Shown: piece after piece, positions 32,995-42,691 of the stretch
How positions within the stretch are numbered: the first letter of the stretch is position 1
How the letters are laid out: every line of letters starts with the position of its first letter
DNA from: Oxalobacteraceae bacterium UBA6018
GTDB lineage: Bacteria; Pseudomonadota; Gammaproteobacteria; Burkholderiales; Burkholderiaceae_D
Length of the DNA: 64,000 nt
Direction: 5' to 3'
Assembly (NCBI GenBank): GCA_002428015.1
Contig: DIZW01000033.1
Coordinates: 7,144-71,143, forward strand
Program-made: the position numbers and the translations under genes
Notes under the pieces: model-generated
What the model saw: the letters and a program-made list of their open reading frames with translations, nothing else
Databases searched by the model: none
Told to the model about the DNA's origin: nothing

Positions 32995-34279
32995 CGCACT
33001 CCTGTTCCTGATCGTCTTCGGCTCGATCCCCTTCATGCTGAAGCGGCCGGCGTTGGGCGCCATCATGTTCGCCTGGATCAGCCTGATGAACCCGCACCGC
33101 TTGACCTATGGAGCGGCTTACGATTTTCCGTTCGCAGCCTTGATGACGGCGGTAATCGTGGCATCGCTGCTGATGACCAAGTCCGAACGGAGCGTGCCCA
33201 GGACGCCGGTCACGATCACGCTACTGCTGTTTTGCGTGTGGATGACGATCACCAGTGTATTCGCCCTCGAACCGGACGTCGCCTGGACCGAATGGAACCG
33301 GGTCATGAAGACGCTCGGCATGATCTTCCTCACCATCGCCGTGTTGCGCAGCGAAACTGACATCAAGCTGATGACGGTCGTGGTCGCGCTATCGCTCGGT
33401 TTCTGGGGCCTGAAAGGCGGCGTCTTCACCATCAAGTCCGGCGGCGGCAGCCACGTGTTTGGACCCGATAACAGCTATATCGGCGACAACAACGCGCTGG
33501 CCCTGGCGCTGATCACCGCCCTGCCGCTGATCTGGTACCTCAAGCTGCAGGTACGCTCGAAGATCATCCAGCTTGGACTAACCGGCCTGTCGGCCCTGAC
33601 CCTGGTGTCGGCGGCCGGCTCCTACTCGCGCGGCGCCTTGCTCGCTGGAGGCGCCATGCTTACACTGCTGTGGCTAAAGAGCCGCAACAAGGTCAGGATG
33701 GGAATTGCCCTCGCGCTTCTGGCGCCGCTGATGTACGCGGTGATGCCGGAGCAGTGGTTCGGGCGCATGGAGACGATCGACAACTATAACCAGGACGAAT
33801 CAGCGCTCGGCCGGATCAATGCGTGGTGGTTCGCGTTCAACGTGGCCAAATCCCATTTCTTCGGCGGCGGCTACCGCGTCTTTACCCATCGCCAGTTCGC
33901 CATCTACGCGCCCGATCCGCTCAACCACCATGCGGCCCACAGTATCTACTTCCAGGTACTGGGCGAACACGGCTTTATCGGCCTGGCCCTGTTCGTCACG
34001 TTTCTGTTCGCGGGGTGGCGCACCGGTAGCCGCATTATCGCGCACTGTCGTGGCCGGGAGGACCTCAAGTGGGCTTCCCTGCTGGCGGCGATGGCGCAGG
34101 CCAGTATCGTCGGCTACGCGGTGGGCGGCGCCTTCCTGACCCTGGCCTATTACGACCTGATTTATTACATCATCGCGCTGCTGGTGGTGACCGAGCGTCT
34201 GGTATTGGCGCCGGCAGTTGCGAGCACGGCGGCCACGGCGCCAGGCGTGGACGCGGCGCTGCCGAAGGCGGTGCGATGA
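32987..34279 (+). CDS. Exosortase A-associated O-glycosylation ligase (Wzy/WaaL family)
   Basis: A 430-residue membrane protein with about ten helices and one large periplasmic loop (about 215-330). It belongs to the O-antigen ligase/polymerase superfamily and matches the exosortase A-associated 'O-glycosylation ligase' family (FAWISLMNPHRLTYG, DNNALALAL, HSIYFQVLGEHG). Since no separate Wzy or Wzx is visible in the locus, it may polymerise repeat units or ligate them to protein. GTG 32987 gives an eight-base overlap with the preceding gene; it overlaps the deacetylase gene by four bases. Confidence 0.88.
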   Translation: MRDALLFLIVFGSIPFMLKRPALGAIMFAWISLMNPHRLTYGAAYDFPFAALMTAVIVASLLMTKSERSVPRTPVTITLLLFCVWMTITSVFALEPDVAWTEWNRVMKTLGMIFLTIAVLRSETDIKLMTVVVALSLGFWGLKGGVFTIKSGGGSHVFGPDNSYIGDNNALALALITALPLIWYLKLQVRSKIIQLGLTGLSALTLVSAAGSYSRGALLAGGAMLTLLWLKSRNKVRMGIALALLAPLMYAVMPEQWFGRMETIDNYNQDESALGRINAWWFAFNVAKSHFFGGGYRVFTHRQFAIYAPDPLNHHAAHSIYFQVLGEHGFIGLALFVTFLFAGWRTGSRIIAHCRGREDLKWASLLAAMAQASIVGYAVGGAFLTLAYYDLIYYIIALLVVTERLVLAPAVASTAATAPGVDAALPKAVR

Positions 34280-35256
34280 GCGCTTACCTTGCCTCGCAGC
34301 GCCCGCTGGCGCGCATCGTGCGCTGGATCGGCGACACGCTCGCGCTGCGCAGGCGTACCGATCCGCGCCTGTGCATCATCAACTATCACCGCATTCTCGA
34401 AAGCGCCGATCCGTTGCTGGTGGCCGACCCCGACGTGGCCACCTTCCGCTGGCAGATGAAGGTGCTGGCCGACTGTTTCAACGTGCTGCCCCTCGACCAG
34501 GCGATGGATGGCCTGACGCGTGGCCAATTGCCGCCGCGCGCGGTGTGCATCACATTCGACGACGGCTATCGCTCGACCCATGACCTGGCGCTGCCCGTGC
34601 TGCGGGAGTTCGGCCTGCCTGCCACCGTGTTCGTGGCGACAGGCTTCGTGGGCGAGGGAAACATGTGGAACGACTACATTCTCGAAGCGGTGCGTGTGAT
34701 GCAGGGCGAACGGCTCGACTTGGCCGCGTTAGGCCTGGGGTCGTTTCCGCTGACCCCGCTCAGCGCGCGCCTGGAGTCCATCGAGCGGCTCACGGAGCAG
34801 GCAAAATATTTGCCGCCGGCGCAACGCCAGGCCTTGATCGAGCATCTGACTGGCAGCGCCTCGCTCAGCGGCGCCAGCCTGATGGTCGACCGTGCCATGG
34901 TCCGGGCGCTGGCCACGCAAGGCATTGAAATTGGCGCGCATACGATCTCGCATCCCATCCTGCTCAAGCTGGATGATGCGGATGCGCTGCACGAGATGGT
35001 GGAGAGCAAACGGGTGCTGGAGCAGATTCTGCAGAAGGAAGTGCGCTACTTCGCCTATCCCAACGGCAAGGAAGGGCTGGACTTCGACGCGCGCCACGTG
35101 AGCATGGCGCGCCAGGCCGGCTTTGCTGCGGCGTTCACCACCGCCATGGGCGCTGCCTGCGGCGCGGACGACCGCTACGCCTTGCCGCGCAGCAGGCCGT
35201 GGGACAATGCGCCGCTGCTGTTCGCGGTCCGTCTGCTGCGCTGGCTTGCGCGCTAG
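34276..35256 (+). CDS. Polysaccharide deacetylase family protein
   Basis: A 326-residue NodB-type deacetylase. The first catalytic block is VCITFDDGYRSTHDL and the metal-binding His pair lies in IEIGAHTISHPIL; a further motif FAYPNGKEG follows. There is no obvious signal peptide; the start ATG 34276 overlaps the ligase stop (ATGA). This is the second of three deacetylases in the window and, with the deacetylase at 36329, brackets a GT2 gene in this operon. Confidence 0.88.
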   Translation: MSAYLASQRPLARIVRWIGDTLALRRRTDPRLCIINYHRILESADPLLVADPDVATFRWQMKVLADCFNVLPLDQAMDGLTRGQLPPRAVCITFDDGYRSTHDLALPVLREFGLPATVFVATGFVGEGNMWNDYILEAVRVMQGERLDLAALGLGSFPLTPLSARLESIERLTEQAKYLPPAQRQALIEHLTGSASLSGASLMVDRAMVRALATQGIEIGAHTISHPILLKLDDADALHEMVESKRVLEQILQKEVRYFAYPNGKEGLDFDARHVSMARQAGFAAAFTTAMGAACGADDRYALPRSRPWDNAPLLFAVRLLRWLAR

Positions 35257-35327
35257 GCACAGGTCAACGAGTAACGCCAGTTCAGTTCGCATCTTTAAGT
35301 ACACCAATTGGTATTAAAAGGCACAAC

Positions 35328-36332
35328 ATGAAACAACCGCACGAGATGTCACAGTGTACCGTGCCCGTCGGGCCGGCCGAACCGGTGGACGTGAGCGTGA
35401 TTATTCCCGCGTTCAACGCCGCGTCAACGGTCGTGCGCGCGCTCGACTCGGTGCGTGCGCAGCGCGGGCTGGCCGTCGAAGTGATCGTCGTCAACGACGG
35501 CAGCCGTGACAACACGGAGGCCGTGGTAACAGCGGCGATCCAGCCCGGCGAGCGCATGGTGCTGCTTAACACGGCCCGCAATAGTGGAGTGTCGGCCGCC
35601 CGCAACCTCGGCTTGCGCCACGCGCGCGGAAAATACGTGGCATTCCTGGACGCGGACGATATCTGGCTGCCCGGGAAACTGCGGCTGCAAGTCGATGCCA
35701 TCATGGCCGACCCGGCTATTACGCTGGTGTCGTGTAACAGCCAGATGACGGCGCCCGACGGACGTGCGCTCAAGGAGGGCCACGTGAACCGCCCTCCCGT
35801 GCAAGGGCGCGACGCATGGAAGACGCTGCTGGTTTACAACTTCATTCCGACGCCAACCGTGTTGAGCTATACCAAACTGGTGCAGGAACTGGGCGGATTC
35901 GACGAAAACCTGGCCGTGGGCGAAGACCTCGACCTGTGGATCAAGCTGGGTACACGCGGCAAGATCGTGGCGCTGCCCCAAATCCTGATCAATTATTATG
36001 ATATTGCCAATAGCCTGATGAAACGGCACGGTGAGCAAACCGCCATTATCGTGCTGCCGATGATCGAGAAACACCTGCGCGAGCAAAGCGCACAGCTGAA
36101 CAGTGCGGAGCTGCGCGCCATCCGCGGCCAGCGCGCCTACCAGATCGCATGCGACCTGTTTTTCTCGGGCAGCTACCATGCCAGCGTGCCCCTATTTCTC
36201 AAGGCAGCGGGCTATGGCACCCGTCCCCTCAAAAGTTGCTCATATGTGCCACGCGCCATCTGGCGGGCGAGCACGCGTGCGATCGGCCGGGCACTAGGTT
36301 TGGGCAATACGTCGGCAAAGGATGCGTTGTGA
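35328..36332 (+). CDS. GT2-family glycosyltransferase
   Basis: A 334-residue GT-A fold glycosyltransferase. DVSVIIPAFNAASTV is the opening strand, VVNDGSRDNTE the nucleotide-binding block, AFLDADDIW the D-x-D metal site and GEDLDLWIK the catalytic region. ATG 35328 was chosen (AAAAGG upstream); the upstream extension overlaps the deacetylase end. It overlaps the next deacetylase by four bases (GTGA). It probably adds a sugar on the cytoplasmic face. Confidence 0.9.
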   Translation: MKQPHEMSQCTVPVGPAEPVDVSVIIPAFNAASTVVRALDSVRAQRGLAVEVIVVNDGSRDNTEAVVTAAIQPGERMVLLNTARNSGVSAARNLGLRHARGKYVAFLDADDIWLPGKLRLQVDAIMADPAITLVSCNSQMTAPDGRALKEGHVNRPPVQGRDAWKTLLVYNFIPTPTVLSYTKLVQELGGFDENLAVGEDLDLWIKLGTRGKIVALPQILINYYDIANSLMKRHGEQTAIIVLPMIEKHLREQSAQLNSAELRAIRGQRAYQIACDLFFSGSYHASVPLFLKAAGYGTRPLKSCSYVPRAIWRASTRAIGRALGLGNTSAKDAL

Positions 36333-37363
36333 AGCAGTTGATCAAGAAGGTGGCGTATCACGCTGGTGTCTTGCCGGCGCTGCACCGGTTTCGCAACCGC
36401 GGCACCCTGACGGTGGCGATGTTTCACCGGATCGTGCCGGCCAGCGATGACCGCCACCGCGGCGCCGACCCGGAGTGGACCATGACGCCCGACACCTTCG
36501 AGCGTTGCCTGCGTTTTTTCAAGCGCCACTATCATATCGTGAGCGCCGAGCAGGTATTCGCCGCGATGCGGGGCGAGCGCATGCTGCCCGGCCCTAGCCT
36601 GCTGGTCACGTTTGACGACGGTTGGGCCGACACGGCAGAGTTCGCGCAACCGCTGCTGGCCCGCCACGGCGTGCCGGCACTGGTGTTTGTCGCCGGTTGC
36701 GCAATCGACAGCGCTGCTCCGTTCTGGCAGGAGCATGTCTATAGCATGCTTGCCGCCCGTGACGGCGCGATGGCCCAGCTCGATGCACTGCTCGGTCAGC
36801 ATGGCGTTTCCGCCGCGTTGCCGGACCATGCCGACGAGGGTGCCATCCGCGATGCCATTGCCTTGCTTGAGCGACAGGCGCCGTCGCTGCGCACACTCAT
36901 CATCGGCGCACTCGACACCGCGCCGGTGGGGGCGCCGCCGGCAATGATGTCGCAGGCGCAACTGCGCGCGCTGCGCGATGCCGGGGTAGCCATCGGTGGC
37001 CATGGCATGGAGCACATTCCGTTGACCAAAGCCGACGACCTCGCAGCCGAACTCGGCCAGGCGCAGCGCTGCCTGGCGCACCATCTCGGCCAGCCGGTCA
37101 TCGAATCGATGTCCTTCCCGCACGGTGCGCAATCGCCGGGCGTGATCGCAGCCTGCAAGGCGGCAGGCTATCGTTACCTGTTTAGCAGTGTACCTCTGCT
37201 GGTCGACCCGCGCTCCAGCCAAGCCCGCACCGGACCGCTGGGCCGTATCCACATTTCCGAGCGCGCCTTGCTCGACGCCGGTGGTCGCTTCCAGCCGGCC
37301 CTATTGGCGACCTGGCTATTCCTGCGCCCCGTCGCGGCGGCCGAGGGGGCTTCCGGTGGATAA
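36329..37363 (+). CDS. Polysaccharide deacetylase family protein
   Basis: A 344-residue deacetylase with LLVTFDDGWADTAEF as the catalytic block and IGGHGMEHIP as the His pair. It is only distantly similar to the deacetylase at 34276. The start GTG 36329 overlaps the GT2 stop and the end overlaps the next gene by eight bases, so it is in the same coupled transcript. A central helical insertion (about 135-215) separates the two motifs, as in longer members of the family. Confidence 0.88.
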   Translation: MKQLIKKVAYHAGVLPALHRFRNRGTLTVAMFHRIVPASDDRHRGADPEWTMTPDTFERCLRFFKRHYHIVSAEQVFAAMRGERMLPGPSLLVTFDDGWADTAEFAQPLLARHGVPALVFVAGCAIDSAAPFWQEHVYSMLAARDGAMAQLDALLGQHGVSAALPDHADEGAIRDAIALLERQAPSLRTLIIGALDTAPVGAPPAMMSQAQLRALRDAGVAIGGHGMEHIPLTKADDLAAELGQAQRCLAHHLGQPVIESMSFPHGAQSPGVIAACKAAGYRYLFSSVPLLVDPRSSQARTGPLGRIHISERALLDAGGRFQPALLATWLFLRPVAAAEGASGG

Positions 37364-38399
37364 TCGCTTGCCGTACCGCGCGCGCGTGTGCGCACCGGAT
37401 GCGCTCACCCCTGCCGAGCTAGCCAGCTGGGCGCGCCTGAACGCGGGCATCGCTCACCTGTCGTCCCCATTTCTCAGCGCGCACTATGCGCGCGCCGCAG
37501 CCGCAGCCGGGATGCCGGTCCGGGTCTGCGTGATCAGCCAGGCCGATCGGGCGGTCGGATTCCTGCCGTTCCAGGCCGCGGGTCGGATCGAGGGCCTGCT
37601 CGGCAGCGCCGAGCCCGCCGGCGCCGAGATGACCGATTATTTCGGTCTCGTGGCCGAGCCTGAATGCCGCATCGCCCCGGCCGATCTGCTGCGCCTGGCC
37701 GGCTTGAACCACCTTAACTTTAGCCACCTGGACGAAAGCCAGCTCGCCTACGGCCTTCAGGGCGAACAGCCGCGCGTCGGCCTGCGCATCCGGCTCGACC
37801 GGAATGCCGCCGAGCCGCTTGCCGCACTGTTGGCTGACAATCCCAAGTACCGCAAGGACAGCGAGCGGCGCGCGCGCCAGCTGGCCAAGGAGGTCGGCGC
37901 GCCTGAATTCGTCCTCGACGTGACCGACCAGCGCGAAGCGCTCCTGGAGCGCCTCATCGAACACAAGCGTGCCCAGTACCGGCGCACCGGCGCATTCGAC
38001 GCGCTCGCCGCGCCCGAGCGCCAGCGTCTGCTGCACCAGCTGCTCAGCGCGCACGAGCCCGGCTGCCGCAGCATGCTGTCGACCTTGAGCGCCGGCGGTG
38101 AGTGGGTCGCGATGCATTATGGATTGCTTGGCAGCAATAATCTGCAATACTGGCTGCCGGTCTATAATCCGGAAATGTCGAAATATGCCCCGGGGCGCTT
38201 GCTTATTCACAGCATCATCGAAGCCAGCCGGCAAGCAGGGATCCACCTGATCGATCGCGGCGAAGGCGATACGCCGAGCAAGCGCGAGCTGGCCAACGAG
38301 GAGCATCGTTATTTGCGCGGCGCCTGGCATCACCGGTCCGTCGCCAGCTTCCTGTGCCGTGGCTTGCTCAGCGTAAAATGGCGCCTGGCGGCAATCTGA
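37356..38399 (+). CDS. N-acyltransferase of the CelD/BcsL-like GNAT type, paralogue A
   Basis: A 347-residue protein with two GNAT-like halves (acetyltransferase_6/CelD type). Conserved blocks are SPFLSAHYARAAAAAG near residue 37, RLAGLNHLNFSHLDE, QPRVGLRIRLD and a C-terminal IDRGEGDTPSKRELA. The same blocks occur in the gene at 54307, so the two are paralogues. These proteins are thought to acylate amino sugars in exopolysaccharides. GTG 37356 overlaps the preceding gene by eight bases. No membrane segment is present. Confidence 0.85.
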   Translation: MDNRLPYRARVCAPDALTPAELASWARLNAGIAHLSSPFLSAHYARAAAAAGMPVRVCVISQADRAVGFLPFQAAGRIEGLLGSAEPAGAEMTDYFGLVAEPECRIAPADLLRLAGLNHLNFSHLDESQLAYGLQGEQPRVGLRIRLDRNAAEPLAALLADNPKYRKDSERRARQLAKEVGAPEFVLDVTDQREALLERLIEHKRAQYRRTGAFDALAAPERQRLLHQLLSAHEPGCRSMLSTLSAGGEWVAMHYGLLGSNNLQYWLPVYNPEMSKYAPGRLLIHSIIEASRQAGIHLIDRGEGDTPSKRELANEEHRYLRGAWHHRSVASFLCRGLLSVKWRLAAI

Positions 38400-38482
38400 G
38401 GCGGGCGCGCATGTGGGTCGTTCGCGCCGCACCGGCATGTTCAATTTGAAACGGTACGCTGTCATTGGAAACGAAAACAAAC

Positions 38483-39724
38483 ATGGCGCAATCACGACGT
38501 TTAAAGATCATGATCAACGGATGGTATGGCCACGGCAATGCCGGGGACGACGCCATCCTGCAGATCTTTATCGACCAGGCCCTGAGCAGGCTCGACTGCG
38601 ATATCGTCGTCCTGTCGGAAAAGCCGGACAACATCGCCCCTGGCGAGCGCGTCACATCGATGCTGCACCCGTACCTGCGCTCGCTCGGCGACGCGTTCGT
38701 CGCGCTGTTCAACGGCCGCATCTGGCGCCATGCCATGCTGATGCGTGAATGCGACCTGTTCGTGCTGGGCGGTGGCGGCCTATTGCGCGACAATACCAGC
38801 TGGCGCAACCTGATCCGCCTGCTTGACGAAATCTGGCTATGCAAGCTTACCGGCCGGCGCGCAATGCTGTACGCGATCGGCGTCGGGCCCTTCAAGACAC
38901 GCATAGGAAGCTATCTGATCGGGAAAACCGCGCGCATGTGCGACCTGATCACCGTCCGCAGCGAAGGCAATGCGGCGCTGTTGCGCAGCGTCGGTGTACC
39001 GGCCGAGCGGATCCATGTGGTGGCAGATCCGGCCTTTCTGCTAGAACCGGAAGTGCCTGACGATCCGGCCCTGGTGGCCATGCTGGCCGGACGGGCGCGG
39101 GTCGGCGTGTTCCCCACCATCAGCCTGCTGGGTGGCCGCAACGACCACAGCCATATCAAGCGCATCGCGGCCGCCCTCGACCAACTGGCCGAACGCGATG
39201 GCCTGCTCTTTGCCGCGTTCGCCATGCGTTACGCGCCCGAGGAAGTCGACGACGTTGCGATGTCCCGCGCGATCCGCGCGGCCATGCGCAATCCGGATGC
39301 CCTGGCCGTCTACGACAAGCCGCTCACGCCGGCGCAGATGAAGTGGGTGACCAGCCAGATGTTGCTCAATATTACGGTGCGCCTGCACGCCATGATCTTC
39401 TCGGCGGGCGCCAACGTGCCGGCGGTGGCGATCAACTACGAGCCGAAGGTGGCCAACGTGTTCGCGACCTTCAAATCGCCGCAGTTTCTCGTCGAGATGG
39501 ACCGCAACCTGGAAGTGGCCTTGTATGCGGCGGTACGGCGTTGCCTGGCAGAGCTGGAACCGTACACGCAGCGCATCAGGGATGCCGAACCGCTCAACCG
39601 CAGTTCGGCCGAACTCACGTTCGAGCTGATGGAGCAGTTATGCCAAGGCAAGCCCGTGAATACGGCGCGGGTCAGTTCGGTGCAGGCGGAGAGCCAGCCC
39701 GGCCCTTCAACGCCCACGCCCTGA
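38483..39724 (+). CDS. Polysaccharide pyruvyltransferase family protein
   Basis: A 413-residue member of the PS_pyruv_trans family. The start MAQSRRLKIMINGWYGHGNA is followed by GDDAIL; DLFVLGGGGLLRDN and ITVRLHAMIFSAGA are the family blocks, and AIGVGPFKT lies between. The family adds ketal-linked pyruvate to sugars, which gives the polymer negative charge. I chose ATG 38483; a TTG at 38465 would add six residues. The last plus-strand gene before the convergent decarboxylase. Confidence 0.88.
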   Translation: MAQSRRLKIMINGWYGHGNAGDDAILQIFIDQALSRLDCDIVVLSEKPDNIAPGERVTSMLHPYLRSLGDAFVALFNGRIWRHAMLMRECDLFVLGGGGLLRDNTSWRNLIRLLDEIWLCKLTGRRAMLYAIGVGPFKTRIGSYLIGKTARMCDLITVRSEGNAALLRSVGVPAERIHVVADPAFLLEPEVPDDPALVAMLAGRARVGVFPTISLLGGRNDHSHIKRIAAALDQLAERDGLLFAAFAMRYAPEEVDDVAMSRAIRAAMRNPDALAVYDKPLTPAQMKWVTSQMLLNITVRLHAMIFSAGANVPAVAINYEPKVANVFATFKSPQFLVEMDRNLEVALYAAVRRCLAELEPYTQRIRDAEPLNRSSAELTFELMEQLCQGKPVNTARVSSVQAESQPGPSTPTP

Positions 39725-39770
39725 CGGATCACGGGCTGCGGGCAAGCGCGGCACGGACAGCGCAGGCTGG

Positions 39771-41006
39771 CTAGACCAGCACCTCGAGCGCGGCCGGATG
39801 GCTGAGGAAGGCCGCCGGGCTTGCCGTCAGCCCATACGCCCCTGACTGGAACAGCACCACCAGGTCCCCCTCCTCTGCGCGGGGCAGGGCCATGCGCTCG
39901 GCCAGTAAGTCAAGCGGCGTGCATAGAGGACCCACGACCGACACCGTTTCGCGCTCGCTTTCATCCATCCGGTTGCCAATGACGACCGGATAGTTCTTGC
40001 GGATGACCTGTCCGAAATTGCCGGACGCTGCCAGATGATGGTGCAGGCCACCATCGGTGACGAGGAAAGTCTGGCCGCGCGACACCTTGCGTTCGATGAC
40101 GCGCGCCACATACACGCCGGCCTCGCCGACCAGATAGCGGCCCAGTTCGATGGCGCAGCACGTATCAGGTGACACCCGCGCGAGCGCTTCCATTTGCTCG
40201 GCCAGGTGGGCACCTATCGGTGCCAGCGCCAGCGCCGCCTCGCCTGGAAAATAAGGAATGCCGAAGCCGCCGCCGAGATTGAGCCGGCGCAGCCGCTGCC
40301 CGGCCTCGCCGGCCAGTCTCACGGCGAGCTCGAAGGTGCGTGTCTGCGCCTCCATGATAGCCTCGGCCTTCAGACTTTGCGAACCGCTGAAGATGTGCAG
40401 GCCAGGACAATCCATGCCGAGCGCGGCGATGCGCCGCAGCGCCGCCGGAGCCTGTTCGGCATCGATCCCGAACGGCTTGGCGCCCCCGCCCATGCGCATG
40501 CCGGACGATTTGAGCTCGAAATCGGGGTTGATGCGCAGCGCCAGGCGGGGCGCGACCCCGAGCGCATCGCCCATGCGCGCTACGGCGTCGATTTCGCGAA
40601 AAGACTCGATGTGCACACAGGCGCCGGCGGCGATCGCCTGGCTCAATTCGGTGGCGCGCTTTCCTGGCCCGGCAAAGCTGATCCGCTCGGGCTGCATACC
40701 GGTGTCTAGCGCAACCTTGAGCTCGCCTGCGGAAGCGACATCGAGGCCGTCCACCAGCGCGGCCATGTGCTGAACCAGAGCGGGCATGGGATTGGCCTTG
40801 ATCGAATAGTGCAGCCCCAGCGTTGAAGGCATATTGGCGCGCAAAAAAGCGACGCGCCCGCTCAGCAGGGCGCGGTCGTAGGCGTAGAACGGGGTACTGC
40901 CGACGCGCTGGGCCAGGCGCGTGACGGCGATGCCACCCACCTGCAGGCAGCCGTCGACGCTGGCGAACTGCGTTTGGGGTGCGTGAAGCGGGAGGGTAGC
41001 GGTCAT
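39771..41006 (-). CDS. Exosortase A-associated PLP-dependent decarboxylase (fold III)
   Basis: A 411-residue pyridoxal-phosphate decarboxylase of the alanine-racemase/ornithine-diaminopimelate decarboxylase fold. The PLP lysine lies in LHYSIKANPM, the phosphate-binding region in LNLGGGFGIPYF, and a catalytic Cys-x-Asp in GPLCTPLDLLAERM. It belongs to the exosortase A-associated decarboxylase family. It overlaps the acyl-CoA-ligase gene by four bases (ATGA). A likely role is decarboxylation of an amino acid, possibly while linked to the ACP. The substrate is unknown. Confidence 0.9.
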   Translation of the reverse strand: MTATLPLHAPQTQFASVDGCLQVGGIAVTRLAQRVGSTPFYAYDRALLSGRVAFLRANMPSTLGLHYSIKANPMPALVQHMAALVDGLDVASAGELKVALDTGMQPERISFAGPGKRATELSQAIAAGACVHIESFREIDAVARMGDALGVAPRLALRINPDFELKSSGMRMGGGAKPFGIDAEQAPAALRRIAALGMDCPGLHIFSGSQSLKAEAIMEAQTRTFELAVRLAGEAGQRLRRLNLGGGFGIPYFPGEAALALAPIGAHLAEQMEALARVSPDTCCAIELGRYLVGEAGVYVARVIERKVSRGQTFLVTDGGLHHHLAASGNFGQVIRKNYPVVIGNRMDESERETVSVVGPLCTPLDLLAERMALPRAEEGDLVVLFQSGAYGLTASPAAFLSHPAALEVLV

Positions 41007-42589
41007 GGCGCGGCGGCACTTTCAAACGTGAGAGAATAGCGTTGTTGCAGCAGCTTGCGGTCAAGCTTGCCGTTGGGATTGCGCGGCAGCGCTTCGCTGC
41101 ACAACACGATGCGCGCGGGGACCATGTAGGCCGGCATCTGCTGGTGGCAGTGCCTGACCAACAGGTCGGACGTGGCCACCTGGTCTGCGCGCAGCACCGC
41201 CACGGCCACGATGGCCTCCCCCCACTGGGGGTGAGGTACACCAAAGGCGGCCACCTCGGCCAGCAGCGCGGTGGCATGCAATACCTCTTCCACTTCGGTT
41301 GGGCTGACCCGGTAACCGGACACCTTGATCATGTCGTCACTGCGGCCGACGAAATACAGATAGCCGTCGGCGTCAATGCGCACGCGGTCGCCGGACCACA
41401 CTGCCAGTTCGGGCAAGGGCAAGGCTGGATCCTGGCCCGGCGCCGGACGAAAACGCGTCGCCGTCATCTGCGGATCGTTCCAGTACCCGAGCGCCACCAG
41501 TGCGCCGCGGTGGACCAGTTCGCCCGTCTCACCAGGTCCACACGGCGTACCATCCGGCCGCACCACCATCACCTGCGCGTTCGGGATTGCGCGCCCGATC
41601 GAATCGGGCCGGTGCGCCAGCTCGGCGGGGGGCAGATAGGTAGATCGGAACGCTTCGGTAAGGCCGTACATCAAGAACAGGCTCGCATCAGGCAGGGACG
41701 TGCGCAAGGCCTCGACCGTGGAACGCGGCATAGCGCCCCCAGAATTGGTCAGGAAGCGCAGGCTGCACGGCGCAGGCCAGGGCAGCTGGGCCAGCTGCAT
41801 CCACAGCGGCGGCACCGCGGCCAGGCCCGTGATCCCATGTTCGGCCACTGCGGTGAGGACATCGCGCGCGAACAGGTGATTGAGCAGTACCACCGCCGCA
41901 CCGCGCGCGAACGACGTGGTCAGCTGAGACAAGCCATAATCGAAACTGAGCGGCAGCACGGCCAGGATACGGTCGGCCGGCGTGATCTCCAGGTAGCTGG
42001 CCACGCTGTGGGCACCGGCCACCAGGTTGCGGTGCGACAGGACGACGCCCTTCGGCTTGCCAGTGCTCCCCGAGGTGTACAGTATGGCGGCCAGGTCGGC
42101 GTCGATGCGCCGATGGGGCACCCCGTCGCCCGGGGCAAGCGCCTCGTCCCAGCTCGACAATGGCACGCCGGCCAGCGGTTCCAGCCCGGCCGTGTCGCCG
42201 GTGACGATGATCCGCCGCAGCTGCGGGCAGCCTGCCAGGGCTGCGGCCAGTTGGCGGTAGCGCTCTGGCGAGGTGACGAGAATGCTGACTTGGCAGTCGG
42301 CCAGGATATAGCCGACCTGCTCGGGCCTCAGCAATGGATTAAGCGGCACAAACACGCCGCCGGCGGCGGCGGCGCCAAACATGGCGCCGACATTCTCGAC
42401 ACGCTTTTCCAGGTAGACCGCCACGCGTTCTGCGGGTCCGAGGCCTAGCGCAAGCAGCGCGCCGGCGCAACGCCGGACCAGGCTTGCCAGGCCGGCGTAG
42501 TCCAGCCGCTGCGGGCCATGGACCAGCGCGGGTGCGCTTGGACTACGCCGCGCGGCGTCGAAAATCAGATCGTGTACCAGCTCGCTCAT
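41003..42589 (-). CDS. Exosortase A-associated AMP-forming acyl-CoA ligase/adenylation enzyme
   Basis: A 528-residue ANL-superfamily enzyme. The phosphate loop reads LYTSGSTGKPKGV, the core motif LMYGLTEAFRSTYL, the hinge region GDRVRIDADGYLYFVGR and the C-terminal catalytic lysine NPNGKLDRK. The family activates a carboxylate as an adenylate and passes it to a thiol, here plausibly the ACP at 44934. ATG 42589 was chosen; the reading from 42601 begins at TTG. It is transcribed away from the aminotransferase-like gene, with the promoters between them. Confidence 0.9.
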   Translation of the reverse strand: MSELVHDLIFDAARRSPSAPALVHGPQRLDYAGLASLVRRCAGALLALGLGPAERVAVYLEKRVENVGAMFGAAAAGGVFVPLNPLLRPEQVGYILADCQVSILVTSPERYRQLAAALAGCPQLRRIIVTGDTAGLEPLAGVPLSSWDEALAPGDGVPHRRIDADLAAILYTSGSTGKPKGVVLSHRNLVAGAHSVASYLEITPADRILAVLPLSFDYGLSQLTTSFARGAAVVLLNHLFARDVLTAVAEHGITGLAAVPPLWMQLAQLPWPAPCSLRFLTNSGGAMPRSTVEALRTSLPDASLFLMYGLTEAFRSTYLPPAELAHRPDSIGRAIPNAQVMVVRPDGTPCGPGETGELVHRGALVALGYWNDPQMTATRFRPAPGQDPALPLPELAVWSGDRVRIDADGYLYFVGRSDDMIKVSGYRVSPTEVEEVLHATALLAEVAAFGVPHPQWGEAIVAVAVLRADQVATSDLLVRHCHQQMPAYMVPARIVLCSEALPRNPNGKLDRKLLQQRYSLTFESAAAP

Positions 42590-42656
42590 GGGCCTCTGCA
42601 ATGAGATCGTTAGGCTGCCATCTTACCAGCTTGCCGATGCGCAGGCGTCGTTTCAC

Positions 42657-42686
42657 TCGACCAAGTTGCTGCTTGCCGTTTATACT
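42657..42686 (+). promoter_or_regulatory. Sigma-70-like promoter abutting the ATG at 42692
   Basis: TCGACC (42657-42662; 4 of 6) and TATACT (42681-42686; 5 of 6) with an 18-base spacer. Transcription from it would begin at about 42692-42693, at the start codon itself, giving a leaderless or nearly leaderless message. No Shine-Dalgarno sequence precedes the ATG. Confidence 0.4.
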
Positions 42687-42691
42687 AACTG

